A DNA stretch of 64,000 nucleotides from Brachycybe producta (Eukaryota; Arthropoda; Diplopoda; Playtdesmida; Andrognathidae), in NCBI GenBank assembly GCA_036925085.1, contig JAUPFP010000019.1, forward strand, positions 2,872,501 through 2,936,500. The letters run 5' to 3'. Positions 14,401-26,400 of this stretch are shown here, in pieces (the first letter of the stretch is position 1; every line of letters begins with the position of its first letter). The translations under genes were made by a program, and so were the position numbers. The notes under the pieces are model-generated. The model did not search any database, was not told where the DNA came from, and saw only the letters and a list, made by a program, of their open reading frames with translations.

Positions 14401-17400
14401 TCTCCCACGCCGGGTCTTTGCACGTGATCATTTAGTTTCAGAAATCTCTAAAGTGGGTGTTGTCTGGCCTGCAAATCCATCAGTTCTCTGCAACCATATG
14501 GCAGCCCTGCATACCTTCGCAAATGAGGCAGTTTTCGCATACACCACTACAGATGATGATAGTACTGATGGTACAGATAGGAGCAACAACAGCACCAGTA
14601 GCAGATCTGGTACAGATAGCTAGTGTCTACCAACCAGAGTGCTATGAACTTGTCAGCGATCTACAATTTACACTTAGGCTGACAATTGCCCTCAGGCACC
14701 CCAGTGTGTATTGTTTTCTCATTGTGTCTGTAACATAGACTGTTGTATGCCCTCGGGCATTAGTGGCCTAAAGCCTATTGGCGGGTGGGCCATGGTAGTA
14801 ATTTGCAACATGACATAGTTACATGTGATGTGCATGCATTATTCATTTGTAGTAATATGGTTTAAAATGAGAATACGTCACATGTATTTTAATATACAAA
14901 AATAATATAACATAGAAAAAACACCCCTCCTAAATAATAGAAAAGTTCCCTTTCGAATGCTACAACTGGAAAGAGGAAGAATCTCGAAATTTTATATATC
15001 AAATCGCTCTAAAATTTCAGTTTGTTTCCAGTTTCATCGTCAGAATGTGTCTGATGACATTTTTTGTAGGTGGCCCCGTTTTCGAGTTGTTCGACCCACA
15101 AAAAATTATGACCAAAAACTCAAAATTTGTTTCTAAAAAATTCATAAAAAAAATAACCCCTGGGTAAAATTTTCTGAATTTTTGTCAGGAACGTCATATT
15201 GACCCCCTGAATCAAATGGAATATACTGCATGTCGTTATTTCATTCCGTTCTTGAGTTGTTCGACCCACAAACTCGGGGTTCCAGACATACGGACATTCA
15301 GACATCCTTTTTGCCCCTTTTCTTGCATGATCCTATGATCCAGAAAATTTAAATAGAAAAAAATTTCCCGCTACATTTTTGCTTTCCTTAACTATCCATG
15401 GTTCCTACAAAAACACTTCAAAGTATATAGTTTATAATAAACTTATTGCATAAGCACACTGTATTTTTTTTTGTTTTAGTTTCCACGGGATCATAAAAGA
15501 ATTTATACACCAAAAAAAATGTATACACCAACTGTCAGAATGGAAGTCTAAAAAAAAAGCTGATTATAGCCTGCTAAGGCAGCCACTGTGTGCCACTCTT
15601 GAGCACTCTTGAGTCATTAATGGGCAATAGGCCTTTTTAAATTTTAAGGTGGGTGGCCCGCATGTGCATCCACAATTTATCTGGTGGTCGGTCATTGGGA
15701 AACATTTGAGAAACACTGACTTAAAGAATCATTCATACTGTTTCATCCTGGCACAGGTCAACCAAACTCAATAAGTTAGAAAGAGCACCATCAAAATTAT
15801 CATATACAAAAGCACCATAGGATATGGGCGTATTACAACATAAACTTTAAAAATAAGTTATACAATATATTCTCAAAGTAAAAATAAGCCTAAAAAATGA
15901 TTTTCCTTGAACAGAATATAGTTACCCTAGGCTCTTTAACAAAATAACTTACACTCAATGCGTCCCAATAGCCTATAAACATCATTGAAACCATAGTAAA
16001 AACGTGTTATATTTAGTTTTAGTTTTTATGTTAGTGTGAATTAGAACTACCCTAACTGCATACAGTGAATACTACCTACAGTACATGTAGTGCCTAGTAC
16101 TGCCTATTTTAGGTTTAAAATGTGGAAGTTTTTACATAATGAAAAATCCTCACAATTGGAAGAAAAACAAGTTCTACTGCTTAAACAAATTTCAAGCTGA
16201 GAACCCACTAGTGCTTATGTCAGACCATTTTTTTTTTACAAATTTTGCTTGTGCCAAAAATGTCCGCAAATTACGTAATGAAACTGTGGCTTCAGGAAAA
16301 CACGTAACTTCAAATTATATCCAACATTTAATAAGGAAACATGAATATGATTATGCTGCTTTTGAATCAACCAGGAACAAGTGTCAACTCACCAAAGATA
16401 TCTAACCACCATATTGAAAAAGGTATTTATATAATCATTTTTATTATCTGTGGCAACCTGGTCTGCTCATTTGTAAAATTTTTGAATGAGCAGACAAATT
16501 CCCTATGGTGGTCTGCCTGACAGCTACAGTAGGCTGTTGGGACGGACGCCATTTTGGTGCCAGCAGGCCTCTCACCATGAAGTCTATGGGTGAGAGGTCA
16601 GATGTGACCTCTGTCCTCTCCAGGTGGAGTTGCCTGGAGGTTTCCTGTGGCCTGGTCAGCCACAGGATCTGGGCAGTGTGTTGTAGGCAGCTGAGATGAC
16701 TAGACCTGTGGGTGGAGGTCAGGGTGACCTCCACTGTCTGGCATGTGGTCTTTTATTTTGTGCCTTGGCCATCAGGCTTTTTGTTTTGTTATTTATGGTG
16801 GCTTGGCTGGTCAAAGTTGACCAGCCAGTTGTGTAAATATTGTCACTGTCTTCGATTCACTTGTAAGTGAATAAATATATCGTTTTATTTCATCTTACTT
16901 TGTGTGTCGTGTCTTTATTTGGGGGTTTACTGTGGGAGGGTTGGTTTCCAGTCTGGGGAAAACTCCACCATCATTTTCGTCCTCTTTTGGCCTGTAAATC
17001 GTGTCGGCTCATGGTGAAACTCCTGTTTCACCGCGAGCCGACACGGACCTGACCTGGACTGAGCTGAAGGACGCAATGCGTAGCCGCTACAGCACCAGTA
17101 ACCAGGCTCGCCTCTTTGGCGAATTCGAATTGATGAAACAGGGGGCTACCGAGTCTGTGCAGGCATTCTATTGGCGGTTCTTGGAACTGTCCGACTGAGT
17201 GTCTCCGGGCGAAGACGAGAGCTGTCGGCTCTTTCGCTTCAAATGGAAACTCCTGACGGCCATCACTGATCAATTGAACGGTTGTAAGGCCGGTACGGTA
17301 GAAGCATATGCCAGGAAGGCATGGCTGGTGGAAGCCGACTTGCTCCTGACGGGTAGATTACCCGCCCGTACTAGAGGGGCTCCTCAGGACAGGACTCTGG

Positions 17401-20400
17401 GCTGCACATCCAAATGCCCTCCAAGCTGCATTCACCGATCGAGCGCTTGGGGAACCTAGGGGGTGGAAGCAATTCCACTGCCGATACAGGGGCTTTGCCT
17501 CCGGAACGGCAACTCCCAGTGGTTCCGCCTGCACTCAACAAGGTTGAAAAGTGGGTGAACATTGTTTCACCGGAGCTGCACGAGACCAGAACCTATATCG
17601 GGCACGTAGAAGTTTGTTCTCTGCGACTGAGGAAGAATGTCTGGCTACCAGCCCACGTACGACGTGTCGTATCTTTGACGTTGGTAGAGCATGCCGGCCC
17701 TGGCCAGCTGCTTCTCGTGGAGCCACACCGGAAAGCCTTGGGTGGACGTGGTGTGTTGGCAGTGGCAGGTATTGCTGCAGCTAACCGGCTTGGCACGTAT
17801 GATATCTGGCTTAAGAATGTGGGTAATGCACCTATTGCCCTGGAAACAGGAGAGGGTGTAGCCACGGCTCAAGCTCTGGAGGCTGCCCTTGTGGTAGGGC
17901 TGGAAGAGCCGTCTAAGTTGAGAGGGGGACCCCACTCAGGCGACGGTTCGACCAGGCGAGGCCTCGTCTAAGTTGAGAGGGGCATCTGGAGACGAACGCC
18001 AGGTGCTCAATGTGACGACGGCTCCCACTCTCGAAGAGTGTCTTAAGATTGGACCCAATCTGAAGCCTGAAGAGGCGAGACAGCTTCGGGAGTTCCTGCT
18101 GGCACGCCGGGATCATTTTGCGTTCGACTTTACGAAGTTGGGTGAAACCTCTCTAGTCGAACATACGATTGATACCGGTGGGCAACCTCCAGTGCGATAA
18201 GGATTGTGTCGAACCGCTCTGGCGGCCAGGGCAGTCGAGGAAGAAGAGGATGTTGGATGCAGGGGTTATCCAACCTTCGTGTAGTCCCTACGCGAGCCCT
18301 ATCTTGCTTGTTTGCAAGAAGGATGGTGGCTTCCGTTTTTGTGTGGACTACCGGAAACTGAATGCCCAGACAAAGCTGGATCAGTATCCGTTGCCTCGCA
18401 TCGATGATGCGCTCGATTCGTTGGCCGGTGTGAAGTTCTTTGATACATTGGACCTGGCTAGTGGTTACTGGCAGGTTCGGATGGCTGAGCCAGACATTGA
18501 GAAAACGGCATTCATTTGCTCTCAAGGTCTGTTTGAGTTCCGGAAAATGCCTTTCGGACTCTGTAATGCTCCAGCCACCATGCAGAGAGCGCTAGACCTC
18601 TTATTGGCAGGACATAAGTGGAAGACTTGTCTGGTGTACCTGGCCGATATTATCGTCTTTGGGAACACTTTCGAGCAGTTTCTCGAGAGACTCTCCACTG
18701 TCCTTGGACTGCTACGAGGGGCAGAGCTAAAACTCCAGCCGAAGAAATGTTTCTTTGGCTTTAACAAAGTGCGTTATCTTGGTCACGTAATGAGTGCCGA
18801 GGGAGTTGCTCCGGACACGGATCTCATGAGCGCAGTCCAGGAGTTTGATGTCCCGATGACGGTGACAGGCGTCCGCAGTTTTCTCGGACTGGCCAGTTAC
18901 TATCGAAGGTTCATCAAGGACTTCGCCAAGGTGGCAAGGCCTCTGCATGATCTGACAAAGAAGGATGCGTCCTTCGAGTGGTCGGATCAGTGCAAACTAG
19001 CGTTTGCTCGGTTAAAGGCATTTTTAACCGAAGCGCCGGTATTCACCATGTACGAACCTCGTAGTGAGATAATGATACATATCGACGCTAGTGGGTACGG
19101 CTTGGGAGTCGTAGTCTAAAAGAAGTTACCGTATATCCGTTCCAAGGTGGATTGGGTCAAGGAGCAAAAGGCCGATGGCTGGTGCTCCAAGGTGAAGAGT
19201 GAAATCTTCCGTGACCCCAACTCGAACCTCCAGTTCACGTTCGTGGTGGCAGATGACTTGTTGATTGCCATCAGGTCCATCCAGGATCGGTTGAGAACTG
19301 TGCTGGTAGTTCCGAAGTCATGCAGGGCTTTTTTGTCTAAGGAAGCTACATGACATTCCCGAAGCTGGTCACTTCGGGATGTTTAAGACCTACCAGAGAC
19401 TGCGCTCACGCTTCTACTGAATTGGTATGAAGCGGGACACGGCCGAATATGTTGTCATGTTTGGTGTGTCAAAGAGCGCGACAGTTCGCTTGAAGTCAGG
19501 GATTTCACCAACCGATTGTGCCGGAGTACCCAGTTGATACCTGGAGAATGGACTTCGTTGGGCCGTTTCCTGTCTCCGTAGGTGGAGTCATCTATGTTTT
19601 GATCATGGTTGACTATTTTACCCGTTACGGTGTGGCAAGGGAGGTACAAAGGGCCACGGCCGCCTGTGTTGTGAAATTCCTGAAGGACGAGATCCTTTCG
19701 GTGTATGGCATGCCGAAAGCTCTTGTCTCGAATCGTGGGTCCCAGTTCTCCAGCAAACTCTTGCTGAAGTTCCGGGAGCGCTATAGCATAGCGCATCACT
19801 TCACGATGGCGTACCATCCGCAAGCTAATGGGCTTACGGAGCGTACGAACAAGACCATAATGGAAACCATCAAGCGGTACCTTGATCCCCTCAAGGAACA
19901 GCATGACTGGTCGGACAAATTACGGCCCACCGCGTGGGCTTATAACACAGCTGTCCAGGAGAGTATACAGGTCTCTCCGTATCAGTTGTTGTTTGGCCGT
20001 GAGCCTCGGTTGGAGATTGATAACCTCCTTCCGAACGGTCCAGTCCGAGACTTGCCTGACCAGCAAGCCGTGGAAGAGCAGGCTCGTCAACGTTTGATGG
20101 CCGCTCAAAGAAGGCAAAAAGAACGGTACAACGCTGGTCGTGTGGAGATCAGGTGTAGGTAAGAGATCAGGCTGGGAAGCTCGGTCAGGCGAAGAAATAG
20201 AGCTTGGCTTATAAAGCTCAGAGGGGTACGGTGGTCGCGCGATATTCCGACCTGGTATGGTTGGAAGGTGCGTGACCGGTTTCACGTAGATAACCTGAAG
20301 CCATACATACCCACCTGCACTGTGTGGGAGGAAGATAAACTTGGTGTCTCTGACACCTCCTCTGATGTAGGCAGCGATGCCACGGAGGCTGCGGTGAGGA

Positions 20401-23400
20401 GTAGAGTGACTCCAGCGCCAAAGCCACCGTCCGTTTCTTCGCAGGAGTCTACCGACTCCGAGGCGGATAGCCCCCCTCCTCCTCGGTATAATTCCCTTCC
20501 GTGGAGACCGAGGGTGTTTGAGGTGGGTGGGTCGATGACACACATGGTGGGAGTGGTTTCGGGAAGCACTTTTCCGGCAGGTTCAGTCCGATCGAGTGCC
20601 GTTTCACTTGGGAAGGCCCAAGTTCATCGGTATTTGGACGGTAGAATCCCGCCAGGGAGTGGTTTGCACCGTTCGAAGGCGGTAAAACACGGTTTTGACC
20701 GTGAATTGCCGACTTTGGACGGTGGAAACGGCATTTTGCACGGTAGAAGCCCGTGGAATACCCTTACCGACGGTTCCAAAAGGGGGAAAAGTGGTTTTCA
20801 TCGTTCGAAGGCGGTAAAACACGGTTTTGACCGTGAACTGCCGACTTTGGACGGTGAGAACAGGAATTCACACGGTGAAAGTCCGTGGAATTTCCTTTTC
20901 CACAGTAAAAACTTGTTTTTAACGGTATGTTCCCTTTTATATAGGTCCACCACGGAGAAGGAAAAGGAGGAAGACGATGGGAGCGGCCGACGGTCTGCCT
21001 CTCTCAGCTCGCTGCATCCTGGGGATGCAAGGTTGTTAGAATCGGGGTCGGAGAGCTCCCCAACATCTGGCGGGCTGGAAACTGTTGACGCCACCGTGGA
21101 GTCTGTTGATTCCCCGGCGGCAGAGGCCGTGGAAGGTCCGGAGTCTGCCAAGTCGACTCCGACCGGTGTCGGAGCCTTCCTGGGCAGATACCTGCAGTCT
21201 CCCACCAGGGGAACAGCTGCTACCACCGTTCAGTCAGTGGTGGTGGTAGTTCCTCTGTTTGGAGAGGCTGCAGAAGCGGGTGTAGATGGTGGGAAAGCGG
21301 CTACTGGTATGGTAACCGCTAGTACCCCGGAACCCAGGTCTCTGGCTGTTCGAGACCTAGATTGGTTAAGGGTGGTAGATGACAGTGAGGACGTCTCCTT
21401 GGGAGCGTCCTTAGTCATTGACATTGAGATGGAGGTTGAAACCACCATTGATTTGGTGATTGATGCCTCAAAGCAGTGGCGGAGTCGTAACTCCTCTTCA
21501 GAGGGCTCTTCGGTGTCTGATGGGAGTAGTTCGACCTTCGTGGGTAAACCGTCGAGTACGGGATCCCACGAAATTCTTCCCGCTGATCCAATGTCTTTGG
21601 AGGCTGTGGCTGAGTCCTTGGCCGAAAAAGAAGGCCGCTTGGATCGGTTGGATGAAGCTAGACGGGACATAGTACAGGAAGGTGGCTTCCTGGTCGGGGA
21701 CCGTCGATTCTTCATCGGGGAGATTCCCACCATGCAGGTGAAGAAGGACGGCGCAAAGAAGTGCAAGAAGAAGTCCAGAGCCGCACGGATCACTGTTCGG
21801 GTCAAGGCTCTCGCAGAGAGAGAGGCTAAGCTCAAGGCTCAGGAGGAGGTGTTGAAGAAGTTCATGCCTGCTCTTGGGCTTCGTGCTGAAACTGAAGTTC
21901 ATGCCTGCTCTAGGGCTTCATGCTGAAACTCTCGCCAGCCCTGACGGCTGTCCAGAGGCTGCCTGGCCAGAGAAGCCGGCTGCCATGTCCGGTCCACCCG
22001 AGGCAGTAGCTGGCAGTTCAGGCTGGCAGTCGGACAACCCGAAGAGGGACCGGCGAGCGGAGAAGAAGGCTGTTCAGCCTCCAGTACCCGCTCCCGGTAA
22101 AACGGAGAAATCTGTGAGTGGTGCTGGTGGCAAAGGACAAAAAAGGTCCCGCCCTCACACCCCACCAGTTGCCAAAAGCTCGAGAGGCAAGAAGGCCAGG
22201 TCCTCAGGTCAGCGGAAGGCCTTCGAACCTCGGAAGCGTGAGAGCTTGGAGGACAAGCTCAAACGGCTTCAAGCTCAGACAGCGAGCTTGCACCGACAGA
22301 TCGCACGTGCGGTCGGTGCAACTGAGTGACAGGAGTTTGAGCGCCAGGCTGCGGAGTTCCCTCCCCTGCAGGGGATACTTGCCCGGAGTCCGCTCAAAAC
22401 AGGGGAACCTCTTGTCGGTCGTGGCATCCCGCCGATTGCGAGTGCCATGACCGTCGCTGGCCAGAAGCAAATTGCCGAGAGAGGCGATGCAGGCTTCCAG
22501 TGCACCAGCCCGTGGTGCGGAAGCCGAAGCTACTGTTGGCAAGAGTCAGCCGACTCTGTCACCGAAGGAGAAGCCTCTCGTTCGGGATGGTCGAGGGAGA
22601 TTTGTCTCTGGGCAAGCATTCTCGACTGTCACTTCGGCTAAGGGTGCTTCTGCGAAGAACAGTACGGCTCCGGCCGGAAAACCTTCAAAGAAGAAGTCTG
22701 AGAGGGCGAAGGGGGCTAACCACCTGCCTATGCCTGACCGGCCCAGTAAGTCGTCGGGGTCAGTTAAGTCTGACACAATGCATGGTCAACCTTCCTCTCA
22801 CGGGAAGATAAAGAAGAAAAAGAAGGACCGTAAAAAGTCCAAGCATGAAAGGAAGGAGAGTCCGACACCCTCCAGTAGTAGGCGCCAGGGAGCCGAAACT
22901 GGAGGTGTTGTGGCAGAGAAGGAGGAGTCCCGGCGTGCTCAGGCAGGCACGCCGACCGGGAGTCAGCCGGTCCATACCCGTCCCGTTGAGGCGGCGCGGA
23001 TGGATGGTAGGTCGATGCGCAACATTTTGGTCGGCACGCCTCCATCCTCCCCTCGGCGAGGCGGCATGTCACCGTTGTGTCACCGTCGAGGGAGCTCCGT
23101 GCTAACACCACCCAAGGGGTGCACCGTGGGAGAGGTGGCTGCGGGTATGGTCCTGTCCCCATCGTCGGAGCTTGGTAACCGGTAAGTGAGAGCGTTTTCG
23201 TGTTTTTATTTACCGTGAATTGTAGTGGTCCGGCGGGACGTTACATATCTAATTATCTATTACCCAAAACTAATTACAAAAAGATTGAATTTTGGTTGAT
23301 TTGAGTTTTTAGAATAAGTTTCTAAATCCCTCAGCAATCTGTCATTTTACAATATCATGTCAATAACGATGTCATGTTACAATAGAGTTGGACATGACAG

Positions 23401-26400
23401 TATTTACTTGCATACAAAGAAATTATTAAGTAGTGGAATATTGGATGTAAAGTAAGTTGCAATTGTCTTTTTACAGAAATCTAATGAATTTTCATTAACA
23501 GGTTATACGAGTTGTCACTGATAATGCCTCCAATATGGTAAAAGCATTCAGGTCATTAGACCATGAGTTTTACAGTGATAATGATTCAGATAATTCTGAA
23601 TCTGAAGACACATGACCAACAGGAGCTGGATTTAAAAAAGTATTCTGAATTCAGGCTGCATGCCTGCAGCTAGCAATAAAAAGTTCAATTAGAAAGGTAA
23701 TTTATAATTATAAATTCACCTGAAATTATATGTTATCAAAATTAGGTGACTTAACAACCCTTTTGTATTAGGTTTGTTGTTCAGTATTTAATTTTTCCAT
23801 AATATACTTACCAGCTGTTGACTACAAAATAAAAAAAAATATTAAAAAAACAAACAAAAAAAAAACATTTTTTAACTCCTTCGTGACTCATGGCCCACCA
23901 TGTATGTAGGAAATGTTACTTACAGCTAGGATGAAAATGGGCAATATTTGCACTGCACTCTTCATCATCAAGGGGTTGACCATCAAATATGGTCAAGCAA
24001 ACAGTCCATAATCCATAGTGTCCTTCTTCATAAAGTGGATCTGAAAATTGATTTGAAATAGAAAATATAAGTTTATAACAAATAACTAGAATGACAGTAT
24101 AAACCCATCAAACAGATTATTATAAGGAAAAAGATTTATAAAAAATAATACTGCAATAAGGCTCTGTGCTATTTGCGAACGGCACAAAACCTTGATGGCA
24201 GACTCGGTAAATGGCAGATGAAACTACAACCGTACAATTACAAAGTAGTTTAAAAGAAAGGCAAAACACACGTGGCCGCCGATTGTGTTTCACGTTACAA
24301 AAGCAATGTTCCTGCAAATTGGAAGCAGAAAAATGGAGAGATGGAAGCTCTCGAAGACCTTAACATCTTCACTGTCTACCAAGATTTTCAGTGGGGACGG
24401 AAGCAATCCCTTGATGAAGACTTCTCCTCATCAAGGAATCACTCCAGAGTGATCGATTACAGCCTTATCAAAAGAAATGTGCGATAGTGGATGGCGTTTT
24501 GGACCACATCAGATACGAAAACACCATGCCCGTGCTGACGTGCACAGTGCCAAAACAACTCAGAATTGGAATCCTCGAGATGCTCCATAACGTGCCTGAG
24601 GCCAGACATATCGGATTTATCTAGACAATGAAGAGAATCCAGAAGCGATTCTACTGGAAAACCATGAAAGCAGATGTTGCCGCCTATGTCAGGCCATGCC
24701 ACATATCATGCCAAAAAATGAAGCAGTCACATCAAAAAGTACCTGGATTGTTGCAACCAATTATTGTGGGAAATCCAACAGAATGCTGGGGCATGGATTA
24801 TGTCGGGTCTCTTCCAAAATCAATTGGAGGTGCCCAACATATTTTTATTGCTGTAGACTATGCAATGAAGTATTGTATCGCCAAAGCAGTGGCAAGAGAA
24901 CTGCTCAGGCAGCGATTGCCTTCGGCAAGAACAAGATTGTAAATGAATTTGGAATACCACAGAAGATCATCGCTGATTGTGGGCCGCAGTTTCTTAGTAA
25001 CAAAACACATGCATTCTTCAAGCTGATAGTCTGGCTGAGAGAACCAACCATAGCCTACTGTAATTGAGGTTGTGGAAAGACATTTAGACGTCCTTTAGCA
25101 ACAGTCTGATTGGAAGAAATTAGGCGATGCTGTTATGGCATACAATTTCGTAGAACATAACTCGACAAAACTTTTGCATTACAGAGTAATGTTCGGGTGC
25201 GAGCCCAGAATCACACTTGACAACATGATGCCACATGCTCTTATCATGCCACCGACCATGACAACTGAAGCAAAGCAGAATGACCAAGTTATGGCCACTG
25301 CTAAAAGAAATATCGAAGCTGCATAAGAAGTGCAAAAAAAAAATTGCGACCGAAAGCACCGTACAATTCCGGAGTACGAACCGGGTTAGAAAGTGTTGAT
25401 TCGAGATCATGTGCCAAAACCAGGGATGGCCCAAAACTAATTTGGCCCTATAAAGAACCGTGTATGGTCACCAAGAAATTAACCGATGGAGTACGTTACT
25501 CGATCTGGTTTGATCATGAGACATTATTAACGTTCAACAGATGCGATCCTACTACGAAACCAGTGACCGTAGGAATCGTCAAACGAACTTACCTAACATA
25601 GTGGACAAAAAATGGACGTGTTGAAAAAGAATCCGACAAAAAAAGATGCAAGCATAGAGGAAGAATCTGACAAAAAAGATGGTATCCAAGAAGCAGATGA
25701 CGACTTAGCTGAAGATGATCCAGAAGTCCATCATAATGAAACCATTCCTGATGTAGAAGTTCAAGAGCCTCATCATGACGAAGCTGAAAAAGAAGAGACT
25801 CAGGAGATACTGCCTGAGCAACCTAAAAGAAAATGCGGGAGGCCCAAGAAAACTACTCCAATAGAAAAGAAAAATTATGCAACTGCTAATTTACGAGCAA
25901 GATAGGAAAAATTTGGCGTTAGAACAGCGAAATTTAACCCAGAACATTCAAAATTTAATCCAGATGTGCTCAAATTTCAAATTTGCCGCATTTCGCAGTG
26001 CCGCCTGGTGAGATAAACCAACGAGTAGTCTGAGTAGTACGAGTAGTCTGAACGCACCCTAATAGTGATGTGCGATACTCAAAAATAAACTATCGATAGC
26101 ACTATTGTAACGACCCGACTTGGGTCCGTTGCAACACCCCGGCAAAACTTCCCCGTCTTACCGGATCCTGACCTCCTTGGGGCCGAGGTCGAAGCGCTGG
26201 CTGCCCGCTCCTGTCTGTCCGTGCCCTGGGTGGCACCGGTCGGAGGTCCCACACGCCGCACGTCGCCGGACGAAAGACCGACGAACCCGACGCGAGAATC
26301 CACGGTGAACCCCCGGTGAATCTCACCGTGGACACCGACGCGAAGCACCGGCCGAAAACGACGGATGAAGGACGGTGATGATTCCGGTGTCCCCCCACCG

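Larger units (their letters stand above)
16449..23245 (+). mobile_element. Ty3/gypsy element B, degenerate, TSD TATC
   Basis: Outer ends are TGTGGCAACC and GGACGTTACA, flanked by the identical 4-bp TATC at 16445-16448 and 23246-23249. Inside, in order: an LTR 5' part, a gag fragment, the PR-RT linker, RT/RNase H, integrase, a long C-terminal extension and an LTR 3' part. Gag N-terminus, leader and protease are missing. Two catalytic residues are mutated and several frameshifts are present. Pol is closely related to that of element C. The two LTR pieces add up to one LTR instead of two. Confidence 0.85.

Noticed and set aside
16867-17052. Short ORF at the LTR-gag junction of element B as a gene
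   Set aside because: It spans LTR U5 and the hairpin and is a chance frame.
4766-24300. Hypermutation as the cause of Trp-to-stop changes (5593, 6742, 19418)
   Set aside because: Only a few cases; TGG is one transition from two stop codons and ordinary C-to-T decay explains them.
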